The notes below the pieces were generated by a model, which searched no databases, was not told the DNA's origin, and saw only the letters and a program-made list of their open reading frames with translations. A program made the position numbers and the translations under genes. A stretch of 64,000 bases of DNA, from positions 32,853 to 96,852 of the forward strand of contig NZ_PKEK01000066.1 of NCBI RefSeq assembly GCF_002863225.1. The letters run 5' to 3'. Of the stretch, positions 1 to 8,204 are shown in pieces (positions within the stretch are counted from its first letter, which is position 1; the number at the start of each line of letters is the position of its first letter). Source of the stretch: Mycobacterium sp. (GTDB lineage: Bacteria; Actinomycetota; Actinomycetes; Mycobacteriales; Mycobacteriaceae).

Positions 1-1175
1 ACGAGTCGAAGGTTGGGCAGCCGTGCCACCAGCAGCTCCAACGCGATTCGGATATCCAGTCGTGCCAGCGCCATCCCGGGGCAGGAATGCACACCGGTGC
101 CGAATCCCACGTGGTTGCGGACGTCGCGCTTGATATCGAATTCCCTTGGTGCAGCGAACATCTCTGGATCGAGGTTCGCCGCGCCGACGAGTACGAAAAT
201 CCGCGAATCCTTCGGGATGAGGCGACCGCTGATCTCAACGTCACTCTTGGCTACTCGGAAAACACCCCGGGCAGGGTTGTAGCGCCGGATCGTTTCCTCG
301 ATGACCGCCGGCAACAGCCGCGGGTCCGCACGCACCTGCTCGAACACCTCAGGGTGTTCGCACAGCGCGACGAGCGCGAGGCCAATCGTGCCCTGGGTGG
401 TTTCGAATCCGCCCGTGGTGAGTTGAGTAATGATCCCGAGGATCTCCAAATCGCTCAGACTCCGCTCGCCCTCGCCCTCGGCGGCGCGGATCAAGCCGCT
501 GATGATGTCGTCGTCGGGATCGGATCGCCGCTTCTCGATCGCGGCGTGCACGTAGTCATTGAGCTCGATCTGGCCCAGTGCGAGTTCGTGGCGGCGTTTC
601 GCAGGCAGCGTCGGCACGAAGAGTTCGAACGTGCCCAAAATCCAGCGCTTGAACCGTGCATGATCAGAGTCGGGGAATCCGAGAATATTGGCCATCACGG
701 TGACCGGCAGCGGCAAGGCGAATTGTTCAGCAAGGTCCGCGTGTCCGTCGGCGACAAACCCGTCGATCAGCCCATTGGCGGTACGGCGAATCAGAGCCTC
801 GAAGCGGGCGACAGCCCTCGGCGTCAACGACTTCTGAGCGAGCTTTCGAATACGGTTGTGCGTCGGCGGGTCGGTGTTGACGAGGGTGGGAATGCTCAAC
901 GCGTAACCGGCCGGCAGTTCCTCGGCAAGATCGGCTGGAACAGCGCCCATCATGTCGTCGGGCAGGTGACCGAATCGCTCATGGTCACGCAGAGCGACGA
1001 CGACATCGTCGTACCGACTGACGGCCCACATGTTCAACGCCGGCATGTAAAGAACCGGGTCGTTGTCCCGCAGCAGCGCGAACGTCTCAGCCAGGTCCCA
1101 GTTGGATCCGGTGAATGCCTCCCACAACGCCGCCTCAGTGGGACTCAACGTTGGCGTGGGTTCCTGGGTGGACAT
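1..1175 (-). CDS. Cytochrome P450, C-terminus cut by window edge
   Basis: A heme-thiolate monooxygenase that would hydroxylate a hydrophobic substrate with electrons from a ferredoxin. Reading the minus strand from the ATG at 1175 (start MSTQEPTPTLSP) gives a continuous P450. Visible marks are the I-helix TGGFETTQ, the ExxR motif in EETIRRYN and the heme loop FGTGVHSCPG with its cysteine ligand. About 390 residues are present, so only the extreme C-terminus is missing. It is transcribed away from the XRE-family regulator at 1360, which probably controls it. The substrate cannot be told. Plus-strand open frames across this gene are shadows. Confidence 0.92.
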   Translation of the reverse strand, partial: MSTQEPTPTLSPTEAALWEAFTGSNWDLAETFALLRDNDPVLYMPALNMWAVSRYDDVVVALRDHERFGHLPDDMMGAVPADLAEELPAGYALSIPTLVNTDPPTHNRIRKLAQKSLTPRAVARFEALIRRTANGLIDGFVADGHADLAEQFALPLPVTVMANILGFPDSDHARFKRWILGTFELFVPTLPAKRRHELALGQIELNDYVHAAIEKRRSDPDDDIISGLIRAAEGEGERSLSDLEILGIITQLTTGGFETTQGTIGLALVALCEHPEVFEQVRADPRLLPAVIEETIRRYNPARGVFRVAKSDVEISGRLIPKDSRIFVLVGAANLDPEMFAAPREFDIKRDVRNHVGFGTGVHSCPGMALARLDIRIALELLVARLPNLRL

Positions 1176-1359
1176 CAGACTCTCTTTCGCGTCATGCCGG
1201 CCGAGCGACCCGCTCGTGCCGAGTCAAACACCGACCGAACGCCAAGTGCAGAGCCAGATTTATCGGGGAAGAATGTGACCCCGTTCACTCCGAAATTGGG
1301 CGCAGTAACAACGGGCAACATTGCCTTGCCGCCCCCGACACGTTGCAATACTGACGGCC
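1176..1359. promoter_or_regulatory. Divergent promoter region between P450 and XRE regulator
   Basis: These 184 bases separate two divergently transcribed genes and must hold both promoters. I see no strong palindrome or clear -10/-35 pair. The layout suggests that the XRE-type protein acts here on the P450 gene and on itself. That is inference from arrangement only. Confidence 0.4.
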
Positions 1360-2217
1360 ATGAGCGAGGACGCACGGCAGCTGGGGGCCTTCCTACGGGC
1401 GCGCCGCGCGGCGCTGGCACCCGAGGCGGTCGGGCTTGCGGGGGGCGGCCGCCGTCGACGGGTACCGGGTTTGCGCCGCGATGAAGTGGCCCGCCGGACC
1501 AACATCAGCACCGACTACTACACCCGGCTCGAACAGGCGAGGGTCCCCACCCCGTCGGCGACGGTTCTCGCCGCGTTGGTCGACGCGCTGCTGTTGAACG
1601 AGGAGGAGGAGCTATACCTGCGTGCGATCGCGCACCGGCATCTGGCTAAGCCGACATCGGCCACCGCCGTTGAGGTTCCGGCACGAGTGCTCAGGCTGCT
1701 AGACGATTTCGATACTCTGCCGGCGCTGGTCATGAATCCGTTCATGCACGTCCTTGCTTGGAACCGGCATGCGGCGGCACTGTTCGTCGACTTCGGCGAA
1801 ATCCCGCATAACGAGCGGAACCTGGCGCGGCTGATCTACTTAGACGAACGGCTGCGTTGTCGGTTCACCGACTGGGATGAAATCGCTCGGGCGTGCACGG
1901 CGATCATGCGAACGGGCGTGACGCGCCACCCTCATGACGAAGAATTTCTGAGTCTGCTCGACGAGCTGCCCCGCAAGGATCCCCGATTCGGAAAGTTCTG
2001 GGGGACACAAGAAGTCGCCCGACGCCCCCGCAGCCGAAGCACCTATATTCATCCCGGAGTGGGCGTCATGGTGCTCGATTGGCAGATCCTCACGAGCGCG
2101 GAGAATCCTGACCATCTGATCGCGGTGATAAGCCCGGGAGACGGGGAGCGCAGCGCCAACGCGTTCCGGGCACTGGCCGATATGGCAACGACCATAGCGG
2201 CCATTAGTCACACATAG
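1360..2217 (+). CDS. XRE-family regulator with MmyB-like ligand domain
   Basis: A transcription factor of 285 residues. The N-terminal helix-turn-helix contains RRDEVARRTNISTDYYTRLEQ, followed by the family phrase PTPSATVLAAL. The remainder, from about residue 100 (VLRLLDDFDTLPALVMNPFMHVLAWN), matches the ligand-binding domain of MmyB/MltR-type regulators, which in known members binds a fatty acid-like ligand. I chose the ATG at 1360 (MSEDARQLGAFLRARR) over an upstream in-frame TTG because conservation starts there. It is divergent from the P450 at 1175 and convergent with the MaoC gene at 2251. A short inverted repeat TAGCG-AA-CGCTA overlaps its stop codon. Confidence 0.92.
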   Translation: MSEDARQLGAFLRARRAALAPEAVGLAGGGRRRRVPGLRRDEVARRTNISTDYYTRLEQARVPTPSATVLAALVDALLLNEEEELYLRAIAHRHLAKPTSATAVEVPARVLRLLDDFDTLPALVMNPFMHVLAWNRHAAALFVDFGEIPHNERNLARLIYLDERLRCRFTDWDEIARACTAIMRTGVTRHPHDEEFLSLLDELPRKDPRFGKFWGTQEVARRPRSRSTYIHPGVGVMVLDWQILTSAENPDHLIAVISPGDGERSANAFRALADMATTIAAISHT

Positions 2218-2250
2218 CGAACGCTACGACAGGGAGCTGGTCTGCGTTAC

Positions 2251-3261
2251 TCAGAACTGCAGTGCGGAGAACCGCCAGTCCAGCACCTGCCGGTCGGGCT
2301 CGCCCCCCGCACTGACGATGGAGCGCAGCCGCAGTATTCCGCCGCCCTTCGGCAGCGGCTCAGCCGCCTGCACGTGCAGCTCGCTGAACAAGGTGTCTCC
2401 TTCGTGTACCGGGCCGGTGTGATCGCACGACTCCCAGCCCAGCACGGTAACGAGGTTGGGCAATAGGCGGCTTGCCTGCGCCAGCGCTAAACCAATGGTG
2501 TGGCCGCCATATACTAGGCGCCTCCCACTGATGCGCGAATCATGATGTACGGCAGCGATATTCAGTGTCAGGCGGGCCAGTTCTGGAGCGTTGGACACCA
2601 CGTCGGCGCTGCTCGCGAAGACGGTGCCGGCGATCGCAGGATCGAATTGCGCGCCTGGAACTCGCGTGTGGAATGCATCGCGGTCCCAGTTCTCGATGGC
2701 CGGGCCCACGGGTTTGGTTCCCGCGCCGATAAGCGACAGGTCGTCGTAGGGGCCGTGTGACTCGGGATCGGCGGCCGGGCTCAGCGGCAGCATTGCGCAG
2801 CGATGGAAATCCAGCACGAGCCGACCCAGTTGATCGGTGGTGGTCATTCTCAGCGCGGCCATTCCGGTCGGTGCGCGGCCGGATTTGGCCTTGTTCTTCC
2901 GTAGCCCTGCCACCACCGTTCGCGTGCACAGGGTGTCACCGATGACGGGGAAACGGTGGAACACCAGTCCCCGGTAGAACAGGTTGGCCTTCACCTGACG
3001 GGTGGCCAGGGTGGATTGCCCGATGGCGACGTCGCAGACAAGGCCCGGGTGCGCCAGTGCCGAAGTGGCGCCGAGCACCGCATTCGAGAGGTGGGCATCC
3101 AGCGGCAGGCGTAGACGGTCGCCCAGGATCGCCTGGTGGGTCGCCGCCACCCCGGAGCTGAGCGTCATGGCGGGAGCGGTGTCGAAGACGCGGCCCACGT
3201 GCAGCTCGTCGAAGAAGGGGCCCTCGGGCACGGGCGTCGGATCGGTGGGTTGTGGCGGCAC
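2251..3261 (-). CDS. MaoC-type double hotdog acyl-CoA hydratase/dehydratase
   Basis: A 336-residue protein of the MaoC-like dehydratase group, expected to hydrate or dehydrate an acyl-CoA in beta-oxidation or a related pathway. The N-terminal half (DELHVGRVFDTAPAMTLSSG) and the C-terminal half (RISGRRLVYGGHTIGLALAQ) each look like a hotdog domain. The start is GTG at 3261, preceded by a GAGG-type ribosome site and lying 13 bases after the acyl-CoA dehydrogenase stop. It is the third gene of the minus-strand operon thiolase, dehydrogenase, hydratase, which fits one round of chain shortening. Exact substrate unknown. Confidence 0.88.
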   Translation of the reverse strand: MPPQPTDPTPVPEGPFFDELHVGRVFDTAPAMTLSSGVAATHQAILGDRLRLPLDAHLSNAVLGATSALAHPGLVCDVAIGQSTLATRQVKANLFYRGLVFHRFPVIGDTLCTRTVVAGLRKNKAKSGRAPTGMAALRMTTTDQLGRLVLDFHRCAMLPLSPAADPESHGPYDDLSLIGAGTKPVGPAIENWDRDAFHTRVPGAQFDPAIAGTVFASSADVVSNAPELARLTLNIAAVHHDSRISGRRLVYGGHTIGLALAQASRLLPNLVTVLGWESCDHTGPVHEGDTLFSELHVQAAEPLPKGGGILRLRSIVSAGGEPDRQVLDWRFSALQF

Positions 3262-3274
3262 CTGAATCCTCGCG

Positions 3275-4429
3275 CTACGTGCGCGCGGCGATGTCGCGAC
3301 CGATGATCTCCTTCATGATCTCGGTTGTGCCGCCGTAAATCGTCTGCACCCGAGTGTCGACAAAAGCCCGGGCAACAGGATATTCGGCCATGTAGCCATA
3401 TCCGCCGTGCAATTGCAGGCATCGATCCACGACGCGCTTTTGGAGTTCACTGACGAACCATTTGCCTTTTGCCGCATCCACGTCGCTCAGCGACCCGGCA
3501 TTGAAATCCACCACGCTCTTGTCGACATAGGCTTGGGCGACATCGATCTCGGTGTCCATCTCGGCGAGTTCGAAGCGAATGTGCTGCTGCGCGGTTAGCG
3601 GCGCTCCGAAGGCGCTGCGGTCGCGACAGTACTGAGCAGTCAGATCGAAGATCGCTCGTGTGGTCGCCATCGCCTTGGCGGTTACCCCGAGCCGTTCGCG
3701 GGGGAGATGGCTCATCAGATAGCGCAGCCCGCGGCCCTCCTCCCCGAGCAGATTGGCGGCAGGAACCCGGGCGTCTTCGAAGAAGAGTTCCGCGGTGTCC
3801 TGAGCTGGCAGCCCGATCTTCTCCAGCTGCCGGCCACGCTGAAATCCGGGAGTATCACGCTCGACGATGAACAAGCTGAAGCCGCTGGAGCCGCCCTCGG
3901 GGTCGGTCCGGGCAGCCACGATCACCAGATCGGCCATGATCCCGCTTGAGATAAATGTCTTCTGTCCGTTGATGATCCAGTCATCACCGTCGCGGTGGGC
4001 CGTGGTCCTCATGGCTTTGAGGTCGCTTCCGGCTCCGGGTTCGGTCATGGCCAGAGCGCCGATCAGGTCACCGGCAGCAAAGCCTGGAAGCCAGCGCTGC
4101 TTCTGCTCGTCGCTGGTGAGATCCAGCAGGTAGTGCAAAACCAGGTCATCTTGCAGGCTGACGGTCAGCCCGAAGGACAGTGCGTTGATGCGCGACACTT
4201 CCTCGCACACAACCATCCGGAACCGGTAATCGCTTTCGCCGGCGCCGCCGTACTGCTCACCAATCTCCAGCGCGTAGATGCCGGCCTTGGCGGCGCGCGC
4301 AAAAACCGCTCGATCGATGAAGTGGTCGCGATCCCAATCGTCTTGGTGCGGAACGACTTCTCGGGCCAGAAATTCCCGCACCGTTTCGCGGTAAGCCTCG
4401 TGATCGGGACCGTACAAGTCGCGTTTCAT
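3275..4429 (-). CDS. Acyl-CoA dehydrogenase (FadE type)
   Basis: An FAD enzyme that introduces the alpha-beta double bond in an acyl-CoA. The family segments are in order: AMTEPGAGSDL and NGQKTFISSG near the flavin, the C-terminal LQLHGGYGYMAEYPVARAF, and the end IYGGTTEIMKEIIGRD, where the usual catalytic Glu region lies. At 384 residues it is of normal length. I moved the start to the ATG at 4429 (MKRDLYGPDHEAY). It sits two bases after the thiolase stop, so translation is probably coupled. A longer open frame upstream overlaps the thiolase gene and is not used. Confidence 0.95.
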   Translation of the reverse strand: MKRDLYGPDHEAYRETVREFLAREVVPHQDDWDRDHFIDRAVFARAAKAGIYALEIGEQYGGAGESDYRFRMVVCEEVSRINALSFGLTVSLQDDLVLHYLLDLTSDEQKQRWLPGFAAGDLIGALAMTEPGAGSDLKAMRTTAHRDGDDWIINGQKTFISSGIMADLVIVAARTDPEGGSSGFSLFIVERDTPGFQRGRQLEKIGLPAQDTAELFFEDARVPAANLLGEEGRGLRYLMSHLPRERLGVTAKAMATTRAIFDLTAQYCRDRSAFGAPLTAQQHIRFELAEMDTEIDVAQAYVDKSVVDFNAGSLSDVDAAKGKWFVSELQKRVVDRCLQLHGGYGYMAEYPVARAFVDTRVQTIYGGTTEIMKEIIGRDIAART

Positions 4430-4431
4430 GG

Positions 4432-5583
4432 TCACAACCTTTCGATGATGGTGACGTTGGCCTGCCCCCCGCCCTCGCACATGGTTTGCAGGCCGTAGCG
4501 CCCGCCAGTGCGTTCCAGCTCGTGAAGCAGCGAAGTCATCAGGCGCGCACCGGTGCACCCGATCGGATGTCCCAGAGCTATTGCGCCGCCGTTGGGATTG
4601 ACCCGAGCCGGATCGGCGCCGAGTTCAGCGAGCCAGGCCAGCACGACCGGCGCGAAGGCTTCATTGATCTCGACGACGTCGATGTCCTCGATTGACATTC
4701 CGCTGCGCTTGAGCGCGTGCTGGGTCGCCGGGATCGGCGCGGTCAACATCATTACCGGGTCACCCCCACGAACTGACAGATGGTGGATGCGCGCGCGCGG
4801 TGTGAGGCCGAAGCGATCGACGGCGTCCTGTGAGGCGATCAGCAAAGCGGCGGCGGCGTCAGAGATTTGACTCGCTACCGCGGCGGTGAGGACACCTCCG
4901 TCGATCAGGGTCGGCAGCGTCGCCATCTTTTCCAGTGAAGTGTTAGCGCGCGGCCCTTCGTCGATGCTGACTCCGGCGTAGGGGGTGATTTCGGAAGAGA
5001 AGCGTCCCGCGGCGATCGCGGTTACAGCGCGCTGATGACTTTCGAGAGCGAAGCGTTCGTTGTCCTCGCGGCTCAGGTTCCACTGCTGCGCGATCATCTC
5101 TGCGCCGCGGAACTGCGAAATCTCCTGCGTTCCATAGCGTTCCGCCCAACCGCGGCAACCGGTCCATGGATCGACCGACCCGAAAGGCTCGCCAGCGCCG
5201 AACGCACTCAGGATCGGGTACTGACTCATTTTCTGTACACCGCCGGCCACGATGAGATCGGCGGTGCCGCTCATCACGGCCTGCGCCGCAAAGTGAACGG
5301 CTTGCTGGGCCGATCCGCACTGCCGGTCGATGGTCACCCCGGGAACCGATTCCGGCAGACCCGCGGCCAGCGCCGCGGTACGCGCGATGTCGCCGGCCTG
5401 GGATCCAATGTTGTCCAGACATCCCAGGATGACGTCATCGATTGCGGCAGGGTCGAATTCGTGCCGACGCACGACGGCGTTGATCACGTGGGCGGCCATG
5501 TCCGCGGGGTGTTCGGCAGCGAATCCGCCGCCACGCTTGCCAACTGCGGTCCGGGCAGCGTCAACGATGTAAGCCTCAGCCAT
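4432..5583 (-). CDS. Acetyl-CoA acetyltransferase / 3-ketoacyl-CoA thiolase
   Basis: A thiolase of 383 residues that cleaves 3-ketoacyl-CoA in the last step of beta-oxidation, or runs the reverse condensation. All catalytic residues are present: nucleophile Cys89 in DRQCGSAQQA, His339 in GGAIALGHPIG and Cys369 in MCEGGGQANV. It is the first gene of the operon with the acyl-CoA dehydrogenase and the MaoC hydratase. The ATG at 5583 follows an AAGGGC ribosome site. An AT-rich promoter element lies immediately upstream, at about 5588-5608. Confidence 0.95.
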   Translation of the reverse strand: MAEAYIVDAARTAVGKRGGGFAAEHPADMAAHVINAVVRRHEFDPAAIDDVILGCLDNIGSQAGDIARTAALAAGLPESVPGVTIDRQCGSAQQAVHFAAQAVMSGTADLIVAGGVQKMSQYPILSAFGAGEPFGSVDPWTGCRGWAERYGTQEISQFRGAEMIAQQWNLSREDNERFALESHQRAVTAIAAGRFSSEITPYAGVSIDEGPRANTSLEKMATLPTLIDGGVLTAAVASQISDAAAALLIASQDAVDRFGLTPRARIHHLSVRGGDPVMMLTAPIPATQHALKRSGMSIEDIDVVEINEAFAPVVLAWLAELGADPARVNPNGGAIALGHPIGCTGARLMTSLLHELERTGGRYGLQTMCEGGGQANVTIIERL

Positions 5584-5590
5584 GCCCTTA

Positions 5591-5607
5591 ATTTAACATA
5601 GAATCAA
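5591..5607 (-). promoter_or_regulatory. AT-rich promoter/operator of thiolase operon
   Basis: On the minus strand this reads TTGATTCTATGTTAAAT just ahead of the thiolase ribosome site. TATGTT is a plausible -10 box. The first 11 bases, TTGATTCTATG, recur exactly at 6520-6530 beside the start of the TetR gene, so the same TetR protein may bind both places. Binding is inferred. Confidence 0.4.
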
Positions 5608-5838
5608 AACCGCCGAGACCCTGCGTTCCTGCGTAGTGCGAGGTTGATTCGATAGCTCACGATCGCGCCGAGAAGCGCGGGACGTCTACCGTTGCGCGTT
5701 CATTGCCTATGGGACGTGAGCGACCGCGGCGCACTTGTGCCGTTGTCAGCTTCGTTGTGCGACCGGGCGTGGTGCACGGCAAGACAACAAGTCTCACCGC
5801 CGCACTCAGTACGAGGTGCCGACCACTGGGCGTCGCGC

Positions 5839-6516
5839 CTATGCGCGCTTGCGCGCCGGTGGTGCCACGACGTCGTCGTTAGTCGGGCCGATGCCGGTGC
5901 GGACTAGGGCCTGCGCGGTCGCCACGAGCAGGTCAAGGGAGTCACGTCCGGCGATGAACCATTCGGCCGCCCAGTTGAGCGCTCCGAGCAGCAGCATTTG
6001 CGCGGCCCGGACGTCAAGGTCAGCGCGCATCTCGCCACTGGCTACCGCATCTTCCAATAGCCCGCGCCAGATCAGTCCGTACGCGGATTCCTCTTGCTGC
6101 TGGCGCGCGCGCAGCGGTTCGGGTATCTGGCGCGCGTTGCGGATCGACGCGCTGGTGTAGTCAGACAAATCCAACTCGTGGCGTAGGTGCGCTTCCATCG
6201 CGGCAGTGATTCTGTCCAACGGTGAAGTCGTGTCGGGAAGCGCGGTCAGGACATCTTCGAGATGCACGCGCATGTCGGCGATACCCGAGTACATAACCTC
6301 TTCGATCAGGTCATCGCGGGAGGCGAAGTAGTAGTAAATCGCCGGCGCCTGAACCTCGGCGTAATCGGCGACATCGGACAGCCGGGTGCCCGCATACCCC
6401 TTCACGGTCAAGAAATGGGCGGCGGCGTCCAGGATGCGGCGACGGGTACGCGCATACTTCGAGTCAGTCGCCTCCGGAGCAGTGCCGTCATCCAGGACGC
6501 TCGATTTCTTGGCCAT
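5839..6516 (-). CDS. TetR-family transcriptional regulator
   Basis: A 225-residue regulator. The N-terminal DNA-binding domain shows RRRILDAAAHFLTVKGYAG followed by TRLSDVADYAEVQAPAIYYY and FASRDDLIEEVM, the classic TetR helix-turn-helix. The C-terminal ligand domain is divergent. It lies between the thiolase operon, which it trails by about 250 bases, and the HSD4-like SDR operon, from which it is divergent. A local repressor of lipid-catabolic genes is the natural reading. The inducer, probably an acyl-CoA, cannot be seen. Confidence 0.93.
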   Translation of the reverse strand: MAKKSSVLDDGTAPEATDSKYARTRRRILDAAAHFLTVKGYAGTRLSDVADYAEVQAPAIYYYFASRDDLIEEVMYSGIADMRVHLEDVLTALPDTTSPLDRITAAMEAHLRHELDLSDYTSASIRNARQIPEPLRARQQQEESAYGLIWRGLLEDAVASGEMRADLDVRAAQMLLLGALNWAAEWFIAGRDSLDLLVATAQALVRTGIGPTNDDVVAPPARKRA

Positions 6517-6519
6517 CGC

Positions 6520-6530
6520 TTGATTCTATG
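6520..6530 (+). promoter_or_regulatory. Candidate operator TTGATTCTATG at TetR start
   Basis: Eleven bases, four positions beyond the TetR start codon, identical to a stretch in the thiolase promoter (minus strand, 5607-5597). A shared operator would allow autoregulation plus control of the neighbouring operon. This is inference from a single exact repeat. Confidence 0.3.
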
Positions 6531-6666
6531 ATCTCTCGGCCGCTTAGCGTGCATGTGACATTGACGACGTCCTCGCGAGGGCACAGACGATGGATCGCCG
6601 GCACAAGCGCAGCGGTGCGGGTTCGCCTCCAATTGCGGGAATCACACGTTTGACCCAACTCCATCT

Positions 6667-6681
6667 TTTAATCTAGATTCA
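6667..6681. promoter_or_regulatory. Palindromic AT-rich site upstream of SDR operon (TAATCTA family)
   Basis: Contains the perfect 10-base palindrome AATCTAGATT at 6670-6679, about 50 bases ahead of the SDR start. The same 10-mer occurs at 10024-10033 before the SCP2 gene. It belongs to a set of sites with the half-site TAATCTA spread over this window. Confidence 0.45.
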
Positions 6682-6732
6682 GTTCAATTCCAAGGGACGC
6701 GTGAGTCCAACGAACGTTCGAGGCGGCTTGAG

Positions 6733-7593
6733 ATGACTGGGGTGCAGGGCAAGGTAGTGATCGTCACCGGCGCCGGCGGTGGGCTAGGACGGGGTTACGC
6801 GACGTTCCTTGCCGCACATGGCGCCTTGGTTGTCGTCAACGATCTCGGCGGAGCCCGCGACGGCACCGGCCAAGGTCAGACGATGGCCGATTCGGTGGTC
6901 GAAGAAATCCGCGCGGCAGGCGGTGAGGCGGTCGCCGATTACTCCTCGGTGGCAACGAGCGAAGGCGCCCAAGCCTTGATCGCCAAGGCAATTGAGCACT
7001 TCGGGGCCGTCCACGGCGTGGTGAACAATGCGGGGATCCTTCGCGACGGCGCGTTTCACAAGTCGACCGACGGCGACTGGGACGCGGTCATCAGGGTGCA
7101 CCTCTATGGCGGCTTCAACGTGACGCGCGCGGCATGGCCGCACTTTCGCGAGCAGCGATTCGGCCGGGTCGTCGTCGCGACCTCGACTAGCGGCTTGTTC
7201 GGAAACTTCGGTCAGGCCAACTACGGTGCGGCCAAAATGGGCCTAGTCGGTCTGGTCAACACCCTGGCAGTCGAGGGTGCCAAATACGGGATCACCGCCA
7301 ACGCCGTGGCCCCGCTCGCCGCCACCCGGATGACGCAGGATGTAGCGCCCCAAGAATTACTCGACAAGCTCGATCCGGCCTTCGTGCCACCGGTGGTGGC
7401 GCACCTGGTTTCGGAGGAAAACTCCGACTCCGGTTCGGTGTTCATCGTCGGGGGCGGCCAGGTGCAACGTGTCGCCCTGTTCGGCAACGACGGTGTCACG
7501 TTCGCCGCGCCGCCCAGCTTCGAAGAGGTCGCGGCCGCCTGGTCTGAAATCACCGACCTGGCCGGCGCCAAACTTGCGAAGAATCCGCTGTGA
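6733..7593 (+). CDS. SDR-family 3-hydroxyacyl-CoA dehydrogenase (HSD17B4-like)
   Basis: A short-chain dehydrogenase of 286 residues. It has the NAD-binding TGAGGGLGRGYA near the N-terminus, the NNAG motif (VVNNAGILRDG) and the catalytic Ser and YxxxK in VVVATSTSGLFGNF and ANYGAAK. The sequence after the fold resembles the dehydrogenase part of peroxisomal multifunctional enzyme type 2 (17-beta-HSD4). It would therefore oxidise a 3-hydroxyacyl-CoA, possibly on a sterol side chain. The next gene is a MaoC hydratase whose GTG start overlaps this stop by four bases. Together they give the hydratase and dehydrogenase steps of one cycle. Confidence 0.93.
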   Translation: MTGVQGKVVIVTGAGGGLGRGYATFLAAHGALVVVNDLGGARDGTGQGQTMADSVVEEIRAAGGEAVADYSSVATSEGAQALIAKAIEHFGAVHGVVNNAGILRDGAFHKSTDGDWDAVIRVHLYGGFNVTRAAWPHFREQRFGRVVVATSTSGLFGNFGQANYGAAKMGLVGLVNTLAVEGAKYGITANAVAPLAATRMTQDVAPQELLDKLDPAFVPPVVAHLVSEENSDSGSVFIVGGGQVQRVALFGNDGVTFAAPPSFEEVAAAWSEITDLAGAKLAKNPL

Positions 7594-8093
7594 ACGGGCA
7601 TTCGGCACCGGGTCGGGTTGGTGCTGCCACAGAAGCTCCGATGCGGATCTTCGCAGGGCTGGACGATCTGGCGGGCAGCGAAGGCACCGCCCTTGGTCCG
7701 ACGCCGTGGCTCGACGTCGATCAACATCGAATCGACGCATTCGCCGACGCCACCGACGACCGTCAATGGATCCACGTCGACCCCCAGCGGGCTGCCACCG
7801 GCCCCTACGGAAGCACCATCGCCCATGGTCTACTCACGCTGTCGCTGCTTCCTCGATTCATGCACGAGCTGTATCGAGTCGACCACGTCGCGATGGCGAT
7901 CAACTACGGCTTCGACAAGATCCGGTTCCTCGCACCGGTACCTGTCGGGTCGAGGTTGCGGGCCAGTGCCGTCATCTTCGGGGTGTCCGCCGTGGACGGT
8001 GGCGTTCAGGTACGTCTGGTCACCACGATCGAACTCGCGGGATCGGCGAAGCCGGCCGCGGTGATCGAGTCCATCGTCCGTTACCTCGGATGA
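7590..8093 (+). CDS. MaoC-type enoyl-CoA hydratase
   Basis: A single-hotdog hydratase of 167 residues. The hydratase 2 motif is clear: DATDDRQWIHVDPQRA supplies the catalytic Asp and His, followed by GPYGSTIAHGLLTLSL. The GTG at 7590 overlaps the SDR stop (GTGA), which favours translational coupling. An internal ATG at 7641 (MRIFAGLDDLAG) is an alternative start. It pairs functionally with the preceding SDR to make and oxidise the 3-hydroxyacyl-CoA. Confidence 0.9.
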   Translation: MNGHSAPGRVGAATEAPMRIFAGLDDLAGSEGTALGPTPWLDVDQHRIDAFADATDDRQWIHVDPQRAATGPYGSTIAHGLLTLSLLPRFMHELYRVDHVAMAINYGFDKIRFLAPVPVGSRLRASAVIFGVSAVDGGVQVRLVTTIELAGSAKPAAVIESIVRYLG

Positions 8094-8204
8094 GGGCTGG
8101 CTCCTGATGAGCGCGCGGTGCGACCGCAAATTCGGCAGCGCGGCCGCACACGCCATCAAAGAACCACACGCTGTTCTCGCAGCGTAGTCAGCGGAGGGAC
8201 AGCA

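Noticed and set aside
87..1484. A 465-codon plus-strand open frame at the window start
   Set aside because: It is the antisense shadow of the P450 gene on the minus strand, which shows the full set of P450 motifs. The plus-strand product is Arg/Gln-rich with no domain.
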